Translations under genes and position numbers: made by a program | Assembly (NCBI RefSeq): GCF_011801125.1 | Contig: NZ_CP046171.1 | Span: forward strand, 7,885,491-7,949,490 | Reading direction: 5' to 3' | Source of the DNA: Nocardia brasiliensis | GTDB taxonomy: Bacteria > Actinomycetota > Actinomycetes > Mycobacteriales > Mycobacteriaceae | DNA: 64,000 bases | The notes under the pieces: generated by a model | What the model saw: the letters and a program-made list of their open reading frames with translations, nothing else | The model's database searches: none | What the model was told of the DNA's origin: nothing | Shown here: positions 27,762-36,047 of the stretch, in pieces | Layout: each line of letters begins with the position of its first letter | Position numbering within the stretch: position 1 is the first letter of the stretch

Positions 27762-28262
27762 ATGAGTTTGTCCCGCACCGAGTCCGACGACCATCCGGGC
27801 GTTCCGGACTACACCGCGATTCAGGACGCGCTCGCCCGCTGCCGCAGCTACCGCAAGGACCACGGCCTCTACGGCATCGTCGATCCGGCACTCGGCCGCA
27901 TCATGCTCGAGGTCGGCGCCGTCGGCGCGGTGGTCATGCCCGCCGCGCTGGGCAAACGCGTGCGGACCTCGCTCGTCGAGTCACCCACCGAGTCGCGGCC
28001 GGGGCCGATCATCGCCCATCCGCGCTCGTCGCGCTGGACGTTTCTGACCGGCCCGACCGACAACTCCTATCTGGACACCGTGCTGTTCGCGGACCTGTTC
28101 CGGGTCTGCGCGTCCGTCGCGCTGCCGGGCAGCCACGTCGTTCTGCCATCGCCCACCGACGAGAACACCGGCTACCGCAGCTGGATCGCGCCGCCCGAGC
28201 ACGACTTTCGTCGCGATATGGGCGAGGTGCTCGCCGCGATCCGGGCCTGCGCGAGTGGCTAG
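27762..28262 (+). CDS. Conserved hypothetical, divergent from XRE regulator
   Basis: This 166-residue protein has no signal peptide or membrane segment. It contains GPIIAHPRSSRWTFLTGPT and VVLPSPTDENTGYRSWIAPP. I recall similar HPRSxRWTFL proteins next to XRE/DUF397 pairs in actinobacteria, where they resemble the N-terminal part of primase-polymerase-like proteins; I would not assign an activity. GAGGCAGG precedes the ATG. It may be the third member of the regulator module. Its end overlaps the convergent DUF4190 gene by 4 bp. Confidence 0.65.
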   Translation: MSLSRTESDDHPGVPDYTAIQDALARCRSYRKDHGLYGIVDPALGRIMLEVGAVGAVVMPAALGKRVRTSLVESPTESRPGPIIAHPRSSRWTFLTGPTDNSYLDTVLFADLFRVCASVALPGSHVVLPSPTDENTGYRSWIAPPEHDFRRDMGEVLAAIRACASG

Positions 28263-28753
28263 CGCGTTGGGACAGGCTGCGGTGTCAGCGTGATGCTGAA
28301 CCGATTCTCGAGCTTCTGGTTCCACTCCCGCTCGCACTGGTCGAGCTTGGCCTGGTCGTTGCCGGCCTTGCTGACACAGTCGATGAAGTCCTTGCCGCCG
28401 GAATCGACGAAGAAGCTGTAGCCGACGACGGCCAGCACGGCCGCGATGATCATGCCGAAGATGCCGAGCACCAGGCCGGTGATGGCCATGCCCGTCCCGC
28501 CCGCACGACCTGACCTGGCCTTGACCGCCGCGATGATGCCGAAGATCAGCGCGAAGACGCCGAACAGGAAGCCACCGACCACGGTCCAGCTGGTGAGCAG
28601 CGCGATGATGCCGAGGACCAGCGCGGTGATCGCGAGACCCTTGCCCTTGGGCGACTCCTGCCAGTACTGACCGGGTTGCTGACCCGGCGGCGGGTATCCG
28701 GGCGGCGGAGGATATTGGCCGTATTGGTCTGGAGGGGGCGGGTATTGCGACAT
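28259..28753 (-). CDS. DUF4190 membrane protein
   Basis: This 164-residue protein has a Pro/Gln/Tyr-rich cytoplasmic N-terminus (YPPPPDQYGQYPPPPGY). Two hydrophobic segments of the DUF4190 type follow (LAITALVLGIIALLTSW and ITGLVLGIFGMIIAAVL). A short C-terminal soluble part has two cysteines. GGAGAGG precedes the ATG. The role is unknown; such proteins are small multi-copy membrane proteins in actinobacteria. Confidence 0.8.
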   Translation of the reverse strand: MSQYPPPPDQYGQYPPPPGYPPPGQQPGQYWQESPKGKGLAITALVLGIIALLTSWTVVGGFLFGVFALIFGIIAAVKARSGRAGGTGMAITGLVLGIFGMIIAAVLAVVGYSFFVDSGGKDFIDCVSKAGNDQAKLDQCEREWNQKLENRFSITLTPQPVPTR

Positions 28754-28881
28754 GAATTTCCTCTCCGGGTGGCGCAGTGATCGCCTACTGATCGACCACG
28801 CTACGGGCGAACGTTAATAGCTTCGGGTATATCGACACCGGCGCGACAGATGTCGACCGCGCCACACCCCGGCCCGCACGC

Positions 28882-29655
28882 CTACTGCGCGCCCAACCGG
28901 GCGTGCATCTCCCAGACCAGAACCTCCGATGGCCGGTGGGCGCGTACGCGCTGACCACCGGTCCGAGTCAGCCGGACCGCGTCGCCCTCGTCCAGGGTGC
29001 CGACCCCTTCCATCTCCACCTCGCCGCGCGCGACGAACACGTGCAGATACGGCGCGTCGGGCAGGTCGATGACCGAGTCGGCGTCGCCGGACATCCTGGC
29101 CACGTGCAACGCCGCGTGACTGCTGTTGATGGCGATCGCGGTGCGATCCCGATAGCGCGGCAGGCCCGCCGCCACGGTCACCAAACCGCCGCCGGCCAGC
29201 GCGTCATCGATCTCCAGCTGCTGGTAGCCCGGGGTCAGCCCCGGCTCGTCCGGTACCACCCACATCTGGACGAAATGCACCGGCTCGTCGTGTTCGGCGC
29301 CGTCGAGACGCCACGAATCGTTCTTCTCCGAATGCAGGATGCCGGTGCCCGCGCTCATCCGCTGGGCCAGACCGGGATAGATGACACCGCTGTGCCCGAG
29401 CGAATCCTGGTGCACCAGACTGCCGCCGAGCACCCAGGTGACGATCTCCATGTCCCGGTGTGGGTGGGTTTCGAAGCCCTGACCGGGCAATACGATGTCT
29501 TCGTTGTTGACCAGCAGCAGGCCGTGATGGGTGTTGTCGGGATCGTAGTGCTCCCCGAACGAGAAAGAGTGCTTCGAATCCAGCCAGGACACCCGCGTCT
29601 TCATGCGGTCGCCTGCTCGATGGACGTCGATGTGTGGTGTCGTGAGTGTGGACAT
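28882..29655 (-). CDS. Pirin-family cupin protein (YhhW-like)
   Basis: This 257-residue protein has the pirin metal-binding motif FETHPHRDMEIVTWVLGG at about 60-78. The second part of the site is in GTGILHSEKN, and HFVQMWV follows. Bacterial pirins bind iron in a bicupin fold and some have quercetin dioxygenase activity; the in vivo role is unknown. GGAGGA is at ideal distance from the ATG at 29655. Confidence 0.88.
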   Translation of the reverse strand: MSTLTTPHIDVHRAGDRMKTRVSWLDSKHSFSFGEHYDPDNTHHGLLLVNNEDIVLPGQGFETHPHRDMEIVTWVLGGSLVHQDSLGHSGVIYPGLAQRMSAGTGILHSEKNDSWRLDGAEHDEPVHFVQMWVVPDEPGLTPGYQQLEIDDALAGGGLVTVAAGLPRYRDRTAIAINSSHAALHVARMSGDADSVIDLPDAPYLHVFVARGEVEMEGVGTLDEGDAVRLTRTGGQRVRAHRPSEVLVWEMHARLGAQ

Positions 29656-29915
29656 CGCGGTCCTCCTCTCGGGCCCGTGCACCGATCACCTTTCAGGGTA
29701 GGAGCACTTCCGTGGCGGTACTCCACATTCCTAGTAAATTGTCCTGCACTCGGCATTTTACGCGAGCGACCAGCGGGTGAACGCCAGGCGAGCAGCACCG
29801 ACCGGCCCGCGCGAACGGCGGGCAGCACCACCGCCGCCGCACCCGCCACGCCGGACCGTTTCCGAGCTGGATTCGTAACATGTTGTGCCGCAACGAAACC
29901 GGAGGTGAGTTCGCG

Positions 29916-30374
29916 ATGCGACCCGATACGCTCGCCAGTCTCGAGCAGCAGCTCCGCGCTCAGGCCCGCCGCGACGGCATCGCACACTTCGTCGTCGGCG
30001 TCGCGGTGTTCCGCGACGGCAAACTTCTGGTGGTGCGCCGGGTGCCCGACGACTATCACGGCGGCATGTACGAACTACCCGGTGGCGGCGTGGAATCCGG
30101 CGAGAGCTTCGCCGACTGCGTGCACCGGGAGCTGTTCGAGGAGACCGGCCTTCGGGTGCGCACGATCACCGACTTCCTCGGCGGCTTCGACTACGCGACC
30201 CGAACGAAATCCAAGGTGCGCAAGTACAGCTTCGTGGTCACGGCCGAACCGGGGGAGGTGGCGCTGGCCCCCGGCGAGCACGACGCGTTCGCCTGGATCG
30301 ATGCGGGTGCGCTCGAGCAGCTGCCGATGGCACCCGATATGCGTGCGGCGGTCAGCGCCCTGGTCAACGACTAG
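29916..30374 (+). CDS. Nudix hydrolase
   Basis: This 152-residue protein has a complete Nudix box, GGGVESGESFADCVHRELFEETGL, at about 60-83, with the REx2EE catalytic core. It hydrolyses a nucleoside diphosphate linked to another moiety; the substrate cannot be told. GGAGGTGA lies 7 nt before the ATG. It is divergent from the pirin gene with a 260-bp spacer in which I see no gene. Confidence 0.85.
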   Translation: MRPDTLASLEQQLRAQARRDGIAHFVVGVAVFRDGKLLVVRRVPDDYHGGMYELPGGGVESGESFADCVHRELFEETGLRVRTITDFLGGFDYATRTKSKVRKYSFVVTAEPGEVALAPGEHDAFAWIDAGALEQLPMAPDMRAAVSALVND

Positions 30375-30428
30375 ACAGAACCTTGTGACCAGGGCCTTTT
30401 CGCTGATTCGGCGCGGCGGCACCGGACC

Positions 30429-30434
30429 TATTAA
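30429..30434 (+). promoter_or_regulatory. Candidate -10 box for a leaderless MFS transcript
   Basis: TATTAA ends 9 bases before the GTG start at 30444, and there is no ribosome binding site between them. This spacing would put transcription start on or next to the start codon. No -35 box is evident. The call is inferred from position. Confidence 0.3.
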
Positions 30435-30443
30435 CCTCGCGGC

Positions 30444-31805
30444 GTGCCCACTGGTCGCTCCGAGAGCCCCACATCCGCGGCCGGGCGGCCGCTCCCGCTG
30501 CGGGTCGCGCTGCGCGAGAGTCCGGGCGTGTTGCGATTGGCGGTGGTGCGCTTCGCCGGGCAGTTCGGCGAGGGCATGTTCCAGGCCGCCCTCTCAGGGG
30601 CGATCCTGTTCAACCCCGACCGGCAAACCGACCCGCTGGCCATCGCGGCCGGCTTCACGGTGTTGCTGCTGCCCTACTCACTGATCGGGCCGTACGCGGG
30701 CGCGCTGCTGGACCGCTGGGATCGGCGGGCGGTGCTGCTGGTCGCGAACGTACTGCGCGCGGTGTTGATCGGGGCGGTGTGCGCGGGCCTGCTCGCGGGC
30801 ATCGACGAGACGCCGCTGCTGTTGCTTGCCCTGGCGGTGGTGGGGATCAGCCGGTTCGTGCAGTCGGGCGTGTCGGCGGCGCTGCCGCGGGTGCTCGCGC
30901 AGGAATGGCTGGTGCCGATGAATTCGGTGCTCGCCACGGTGGCCTCCGGGTGCGCGGCGCTCGGCGCGTCCGCCTCGGTCGCCGTGATCGGCCTGATCGG
31001 GGCCGGTGATTTCGGCTCGGCGGTCGCGGTGGCGATCAGCGGTATCGGGTCGGTGCTGAGCGCGCTCTTGGCGGCCGGCTTCGCGCCGCGGGTGCTCGGG
31101 CCGGAGCGGGACGCGACGGCCGGGCACGACAGCGCGGTGCACGCGATCCTCACCGGGCTGCGCACCGGCGCGACGGCGGTGTGGGAATCGAAGCAGGTCA
31201 CCACGGCGATGCTCGGCATCGGCACGCATCGGATCGTGTTCGGTACCAACACCTTGATCATGGTGCTGGTGCTGCGGCAGACACCGGCGGCGGGTTCGGG
31301 CCTTGGCAACGGGCTGATCGGCTTCGGCGTGGCCATCGCCGCGACGGCGGCGGGCATGCTGGTGGCAGCGGTCGTCGCGCCGCTGCTGATTCCGCGGCTC
31401 GGCCGGCCGCGCACCGTCGTGCTCGGACTCGTGTCCGCGACGGTGGTGCAGTTGACGCTCGTCTCACCGATCGCCATCGCGGAGGCGGGGACGGCTGCCC
31501 AGCACGCGCATCGGCTGCTGCTGGTCGGCGCGTTCCTGTTCGGCTTGGCCGGGCAGACGATCAAGCTGGCCGGTGACGCGACGATGCAGATCGATATCGA
31601 CGACGCCCGCCGCGGCCAGGTGTTCGCGTTGCAGGACACCGTGTTCAATATCGCGTTCATTATCGCGATCGCCGCCGCGGCCGTGGTTATTCCGGACGAT
31701 GGACGCTCACTGCCGGTGATTGTCGCCGGCGCCGGTATCTATTGCGTGGGCATTGTCGCGATCGTGTGGAATACCCGGCGGCGAACCGATCCGTCGGTCG
31801 GCTAG
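30444..31805 (+). CDS. MFS transporter, 12-TM type
   Basis: This 453-residue membrane protein has about twelve hydrophobic segments, and the MFS loop GALLDRWDRRAVLLVANVLRA stands for motif A at about 88-108. It resembles MFS exporters of the enterobactin-exporter/permease class (AALPRVL, GxxxGPALGG-like positions), but the substrate is unknown. The start is GTG 30444 without a ribosome binding site, so it may be translated from a leaderless mRNA. It follows the Nudix gene by 69 bp on the same strand. Confidence 0.8.
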   Translation: MPTGRSESPTSAAGRPLPLRVALRESPGVLRLAVVRFAGQFGEGMFQAALSGAILFNPDRQTDPLAIAAGFTVLLLPYSLIGPYAGALLDRWDRRAVLLVANVLRAVLIGAVCAGLLAGIDETPLLLLALAVVGISRFVQSGVSAALPRVLAQEWLVPMNSVLATVASGCAALGASASVAVIGLIGAGDFGSAVAVAISGIGSVLSALLAAGFAPRVLGPERDATAGHDSAVHAILTGLRTGATAVWESKQVTTAMLGIGTHRIVFGTNTLIMVLVLRQTPAAGSGLGNGLIGFGVAIAATAAGMLVAAVVAPLLIPRLGRPRTVVLGLVSATVVQLTLVSPIAIAEAGTAAQHAHRLLLVGAFLFGLAGQTIKLAGDATMQIDIDDARRGQVFALQDTVFNIAFIIAIAAAAVVIPDDGRSLPVIVAGAGIYCVGIVAIVWNTRRRTDPSVG

Positions 31806-31883
31806 TGCCTCGTCCAGGAAGGTCGGTGCGATTATCGGCGGTCTGGGGCGTCCGCTGGTAAGGCGGAGGAGGAGCCGATACGG

Positions 31884-31908
31884 AAATACCGCGGCAGGCA
31901 CGGTATTT
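31884..31908. terminator. Hairpin between convergent MFS and DUF6802-like genes
   Basis: AAATACCG (31884-31891) and CGGTATTT (31901-31908) form an 8-bp stem with a 9-nt loop. A- and T-rich ends allow function in both directions. Its right edge touches the stop region of the minus-strand gene. Confidence 0.5.
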
Positions 31909-32486
31909 CAGGCGATAGTGGGTGCTCGGCCGGGATCACCTCCGGTTCGATTCATCCCGTGGGCGAGATAATCGGGCAGATCCTGGTGACTCGCGTGCGG
32001 CAGGTTGTCCGGCGCGGTGCCCGGTGGCTTGACCTCGGTGTGGATGGCCGGGGGATGGTAGCTCGCCGGACGCATGGCCTCGAGCGGTTGCTCGACCGGG
32101 CAGGGGAGCACCGCCGAATCCTGCTGTGCACCAGCCGAGTCCGGCTCCGGTGGCACGTCGGCGGCGAAGCCGCCGGTGCGGTGGATCCAGTTGAGCGGCT
32201 CGTCACCCGCGTCGGCGACGGTGCCGGTGACGTGGTGGTTCCAGGTACCGAGGCCGGTGGGGTCGGTATAGAAGTGGTCGAGCACGCCGTCGTCGTTCAG
32301 GTCGAGGGCGGCCACATCGGCGACGCCGAGACCCGCGCTGTCCCATAGGGCATCGTCGACGAGACCGTCACCGTCGAAGTCGAGCCGGACCGCGTCGTGC
32401 GGACCGGCCAGCGACAGATCCGCCTCGCTGGTCCAGACCTGCGGCGGGCCGACGCCGGTACCGAAGACGTACTCGATCTCGTCCAT
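31908..32486 (-). CDS. Hypothetical protein with two DxDxDG acidic repeats (DUF6802-like)
   Basis: This 192-residue protein has two calcium-loop-like repeats: DFDGDGLVDDALWD and DLNDDGVLDHFYTD, at about 34-47 and 59-72. A Trp-rich segment (TWNHH, LNWIHR) and a Pro/His-rich, probably disordered tail follow. The repeats are of the type found in dockerin and EF-hand loops and in actinobacterial DUF6802 proteins. No signal peptide is present. The start is uncertain: ATG 32486 has no good ribosome binding site, and GTG 32534 is an alternative. Confidence 0.6.
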   Translation of the reverse strand: MDEIEYVFGTGVGPPQVWTSEADLSLAGPHDAVRLDFDGDGLVDDALWDSAGLGVADVAALDLNDDGVLDHFYTDPTGLGTWNHHVTGTVADAGDEPLNWIHRTGGFAADVPPEPDSAGAQQDSAVLPCPVEQPLEAMRPASYHPPAIHTEVKPPGTAPDNLPHASHQDLPDYLAHGMNRTGGDPGRAPTIA

Positions 32487-32646
32487 ATTTGATTGGACGC
32501 ACGCGTTCGCCAATCGGTTCCGATATTTCGCCACAAATAATTTCGTTCGCGAAGTCCAGCATTCCGGCGCGTCGGTCCGGTACGTTGATTTCGCTTCGCC
32601 CCGATTCGACAGGGAGTCAACGAGTTCGAGAGGGAGTCAACGCGAC

Positions 32647-32742
32647 ATGGGTTTTCCGGCGATGATCTTCGCTGCGGTGCACCACCTACTACTCGGTGGG
32701 TGGGGCACCATGCTGCTGCCGCTCACCGAGCTCGCCGAATAA
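32647..32742 (+). CDS. Possible 31-residue hydrophobic peptide upstream of DUF4185 gene
   Basis: This short frame reads MGFPAMIFAAVHHLLLGGWG and continues to ...LTELAE. It has GAGAGGGAG 10 nt upstream of its ATG and ends 15 bp before the next gene. Two copies of AGGGAGTCAACG lie just before it (about 32611-32641). It could be a membrane micropeptide or a leader controlling the next gene, or it could be chance. No homolog comes to mind. Confidence 0.35.
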   Translation: MGFPAMIFAAVHHLLLGGWGTMLLPLTELAE

Positions 32743-32757
32743 CTCCCCCCTGAGGTA

Positions 32758-34296
32758 ATGCGCCGACCCGGCCGCCACCCCGCCTGTGTACCGGCAGTGT
32801 TCGGTGTGCTGCTCAGCGGCGTGCTGACGACGCCCGCCCAGGCGGGTCCACTGCCGTGGGCACCTGCCCCGGTGAACAGTTGCGGCGAGGTCGGTTTCGA
32901 TCCGCGCCTGCGCGAACCCGATCCGGCACAGCCCGTGCCACCGCCCCTGGCACTGCCCGAGCGGATCGATATTCCGATCCCGGTGCCGCAGCTCGTCCCG
33001 GTGCCGGTACCGGGCCCGCCGCAGCAGGACGTCCGCATCGACGCACCGCCGCTCGGCCCGGATCCGTGCCACACGCCGTGCCCCGAGGTGCGCGACATCG
33101 CGCGCGAACCCGAGCGGTCCGAACCACCGGAGCAACCGCCGCCCGGCGCGCCGATCACGGTGCCGCGCATCGGGATCACACCGGAGATCGAGCCGATCCC
33201 GGTCCCCGTGCCCGACGGCCCGGCACCGGAACCGACTCCGGCGCCGCCGCGGGTCACCCCTCCGGTGGCACCGGGTCCGCTCGCGCCGCCGGTGGCCGAA
33301 CCGCGCGTCGGCACGGTCGAGCTGGCCGGACAGGTCACCGGGCACGGCTCGCCGAATCGCACCGACGTGCGCTGGCAGGTGGACGGCACCGACCTCGGCG
33401 TGCTGTGGGAAACCAAGCCCGGCGAGGTCGCGGTGGCCTTCGGCGACACCTTCGGCAAGGGCTGGGCCACCGGCGGCGCCGGCGGACAGGACCAGGATTG
33501 GCGCAGCAATGTGCTCGGCTACAGCACCGATCGCGACCTGTCCGACGGACTCTCGCTGGATCGCATGGTGCAGGACAGCAGGTGCCACGCCGCCGAGATC
33601 CTGAGCAGCCGCAAGATCAAGAACTGGGAGATCACCACCATCCCGACCTCGGGCTTCGCGCTGGGCGAGCGGCAGTATCTGAGCTACATGTCGGTGAACC
33701 GGTGGAGCCGGATTCCTGGCCTGTGGCGCAACAACTACGGCGGCCTCGCCTACTCCGACGACAACGGGCGCACCTGGACCAAGGATCAGCATGCGAAGTG
33801 GGACAACGTCTTCGGCGTCGGGCGGTTCCAGGTCGTCGCGATGGTCCCGCACGGCGAGCACGTCTACATGTTCGGCACCCCCAACGGGCGGCTCGGGGTG
33901 ATCGGGCTGGCCAGGGTGTCGAAGGAAGACGTGCTCAACACCTCCGCCTATCAGTACTGGGTGAACGGGAACTGGGTGCCCGCGGCCGAAAACCAGGCCA
34001 CGCCACTGGTGGCCGGACTCGCCGGTGAGGTGTCGGTGCGCTTCGACGAGGACACCGAGCAGTGGCAGATGGTGTATCTCGACCCGACGCGCGGGGCGAT
34101 CGTGCTGCGCAATGCCGCGCAGCCGCAAGGGGAGTGGACCGAGGCGGTGCCACTGCTCGACACCGCCGACTACCCGAGCTCCTACGGGGGTTTCCTGCAC
34201 CCGTGGTCGACCGGGCGCGACCTGTACTTCACCCTCTCGACCTGGCAGACCTACAACGTGTATCTGATGCACGCGCAGTTGGATTCACCGCGCTGA
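32758..34296 (+). CDS. Secreted DUF4185 protein with long Pro-rich linker
   Basis: This 512-residue protein has a signal peptide (VPAVFGVLLSGVLTTPAQA). A Pro/Val/Ile-rich linker spans about residues 40-185 (VPQLVPVPVPGPPQQ, IEPIPVPVPDGPAP). A C-terminal DUF4185 domain follows, with beta-propeller-like WRSNVLGYSTDRD, NNYGGLAYSDDNGRTWT and YPSSYGGFLHPW. DUF4185 domains resemble glycosidase-like beta-propellers, and some mycobacterial members cut arabinan or are cell-wall enzymes; I would not name a substrate. GAGG precedes the ATG closely. Confidence 0.82.
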   Translation: MRRPGRHPACVPAVFGVLLSGVLTTPAQAGPLPWAPAPVNSCGEVGFDPRLREPDPAQPVPPPLALPERIDIPIPVPQLVPVPVPGPPQQDVRIDAPPLGPDPCHTPCPEVRDIAREPERSEPPEQPPPGAPITVPRIGITPEIEPIPVPVPDGPAPEPTPAPPRVTPPVAPGPLAPPVAEPRVGTVELAGQVTGHGSPNRTDVRWQVDGTDLGVLWETKPGEVAVAFGDTFGKGWATGGAGGQDQDWRSNVLGYSTDRDLSDGLSLDRMVQDSRCHAAEILSSRKIKNWEITTIPTSGFALGERQYLSYMSVNRWSRIPGLWRNNYGGLAYSDDNGRTWTKDQHAKWDNVFGVGRFQVVAMVPHGEHVYMFGTPNGRLGVIGLARVSKEDVLNTSAYQYWVNGNWVPAAENQATPLVAGLAGEVSVRFDEDTEQWQMVYLDPTRGAIVLRNAAQPQGEWTEAVPLLDTADYPSSYGGFLHPWSTGRDLYFTLSTWQTYNVYLMHAQLDSPR

Positions 34297-34315
34297 CGCG
34301 GCGCGCAGTCATCCA

Positions 34316-34385
34316 CCGCCGGCCGTGCACCACGCAACTGTCCACCGCCCGGCCGTCCACCGCCAGCCGTCCACCGCCAGCCGTC
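34316..34385. repeat. Degenerate tandem copies of GTCCACCGCCAGCC
   Basis: Between the convergent DUF4185 and pxpB genes, a 14-bp unit close to GTCCACCGCCAGCC is repeated about four to five times with small changes (CCACCGCC core at each). It is non-coding. No stem-loop terminator is obvious here otherwise. Confidence 0.55.
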
Positions 34386-34391
34386 GACTGT

Positions 34392-35084
34392 TCAGCCGTC
34401 GACGTCGACGAACCGGACGCGATCGCCCACGCCGATCAGCGCGGGCGGCTCGCGCTCCAGATCCCACATCCGCAGCTCGGTGCTGCCGATCAGGTGCCAG
34501 CCGCCGGGTGTGCTGCGCGGATACACCGCCGAGTAGCCACCGGCCAGCGCGACCGCACCCGCCGGGATGGTGGTGCGGGCCTGCGGCCGGCGCGGGACGG
34601 ACAGCCGCGCGTCCTCGGCCACCAAATAGCCGAAGCCAGGGGCGAATCCGATGAACGCGCACTGCCAGATCGTTCCGGTGTGCGCGGCGACAACCTCCGC
34701 CTCGGTCATGCGCGACAGGCGAGCGACCTCGGCGAGGTCGGCGCCATCGTAGCGCACCGGAACGAGCAGCGGTTCGGCGGGAGAATCGTTGTGCGCCAGT
34801 GTTCCACGGGAAACATCGGCCGAATCCCGTTCCGGCGCAGACTGTCGCAGCGTGCGTAATAGCTCATCGAGCGAGCGGCGTACTGATTCCGCGTGCTCGG
34901 GTGAAAACAGCGTCACCAGAACGGTTTCCGCGGCGGGCAGCACATCCTCGACGCCGACCGGTGGGTCGCTGCGCAGCACCTGGGCGAGTTCCACCACCTC
35001 GATCGGCGGCGGCACCAGCACCAGCAGCGCCCGATCGCCCGCCGCGCGGATCAACCGCCGGCTGCTTGTCGGCGTGCCGCTCAT
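34392..35084 (-). CDS. pxpB: 5-oxoprolinase subunit B / KipI-like protein
   Basis: This 230-residue protein matches the allophanate hydrolase subunit 1 fold: GDRALLVLV at the start, VPVRYDGADLAEVA, and the family mark IGFAPGFGYLV at about 150. TPGGWHLIGST and IGVGDRVRF are near the end. PxpB works with PxpA and PxpC to split 5-oxoproline using ATP. It starts 4 bp after the pxpA stop. PxpC (subunit C) is not encoded here and no fusion is present. Confidence 0.85.
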   Translation of the reverse strand: MSGTPTSSRRLIRAAGDRALLVLVPPPIEVVELAQVLRSDPPVGVEDVLPAAETVLVTLFSPEHAESVRRSLDELLRTLRQSAPERDSADVSRGTLAHNDSPAEPLLVPVRYDGADLAEVARLSRMTEAEVVAAHTGTIWQCAFIGFAPGFGYLVAEDARLSVPRRPQARTTIPAGAVALAGGYSAVYPRSTPGGWHLIGSTELRMWDLEREPPALIGVGDRVRFVDVDG

Positions 35085-35088
35085 CCGC

Positions 35089-35850
35089 TCAGCAGAACGG
35101 CTCGACCGGCACACCGGCCTCGCTGAAGGCGGTCCGGATCCGCCGGGCCATCTCTACCGCGGCCGGGGTGTCGCCGTGCACGCAGAGGCTCGCCGCGCGC
35201 ACCGGCACCGTGCCCGCACCGTCGACGAGGTGCGCGGCACCCGACACCGCGATCGACATCGCCTGAGCCACCGCAGCATCCGCGTCGAGCACCGCGCCGG
35301 GCAGGCCACGCGGCGCCAGCGTGCCCGTCGGTGTGTACGCGCGATCGGCGAAACCCTCACCGACGAAACGCACCCCGGCGGCGACCGCGGCCTTCTCCAG
35401 CTGCGAGCCGGCCGGGCCGAGCAACGCCAGCTCCCCGTCGTATTCGGCGAGCGCGGCCAGCACCGCGTCCGCGAGCGCCTGATCGCGTCCGGCCGAATGG
35501 TAGAGCGCGCCATGGGGTTTCACGTAGCGCACCCGGTCACCGGCGGCCTTGGCGAACGCGTCGAGACTGCCGATCTGATACAGCACCTCGTCACGCAGCT
35601 CGGCCGGGTCCATCACGATCTCCCTGCGGCCGAAACCGGCCAGATCGCGATAGCCGACGTGGGCGCCGATCCTGACCCCCTTCTCGACGGCCAACCCACA
35701 GACGCGCCGCATGATCGAGGGGTCGCCGGCGTGGAAACCGCAGGCGATGTTGGCGCTGGTGACGATGTCGAGCACCGCCGCGTCGTCACCCATCGGCCAC
35801 GGGCCGAAACCCTCGCCGAGATCACTGTTCAGATCCAGCGGCACCGTCAC
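35089..35850 (-). CDS. pxpA: 5-oxoprolinase subunit A (LamB/YcsF family)
   Basis: This 253-residue protein opens with LDLNSDLGEGFG, the hallmark of the LamB/YcsF family. ANIACGFHAGDP, GAHVGYRDLAGFGRR, YVKPHGALYH and SLCVHGDTP follow; these carry the predicted metal and substrate residues. It is the hydrolytic subunit of the PxpABC 5-oxoprolinase. The GTG at 35850 has GGAGAAAGG upstream. It is transcribed with pxpB. Confidence 0.92.
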   Translation of the reverse strand: MTVPLDLNSDLGEGFGPWPMGDDAAVLDIVTSANIACGFHAGDPSIMRRVCGLAVEKGVRIGAHVGYRDLAGFGRREIVMDPAELRDEVLYQIGSLDAFAKAAGDRVRYVKPHGALYHSAGRDQALADAVLAALAEYDGELALLGPAGSQLEKAAVAAGVRFVGEGFADRAYTPTGTLAPRGLPGAVLDADAAVAQAMSIAVSGAAHLVDGAGTVPVRAASLCVHGDTPAAVEMARRIRTAFSEAGVPVEPFC

Positions 35851-36047
35851 GCCTGCCTTTCTCCACTGCTGTCATTACCTGCCCTCATTGTCCTCGCCCG
35901 CGCGTCGCCGCGGGATCGGCGGCCCGGCATCACGGAAAGTCGCTGGTCGCAGGCGGTACGCAGGGTGAATTGCCGCGGCGGAGCGAGGCGAGTTGGGTCA
36001 CAACGCGATGGTCGCCGTCGGTGCGGGCAAGTACGCTCGGAGCAATC

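Noticed and set aside
34801..34814. GTTCCACGGGAAAC as a further parS
   Set aside because: Two mismatches, including the centre, and it lies in pxpB coding sequence far from the cluster. ChIP would be needed to keep it.
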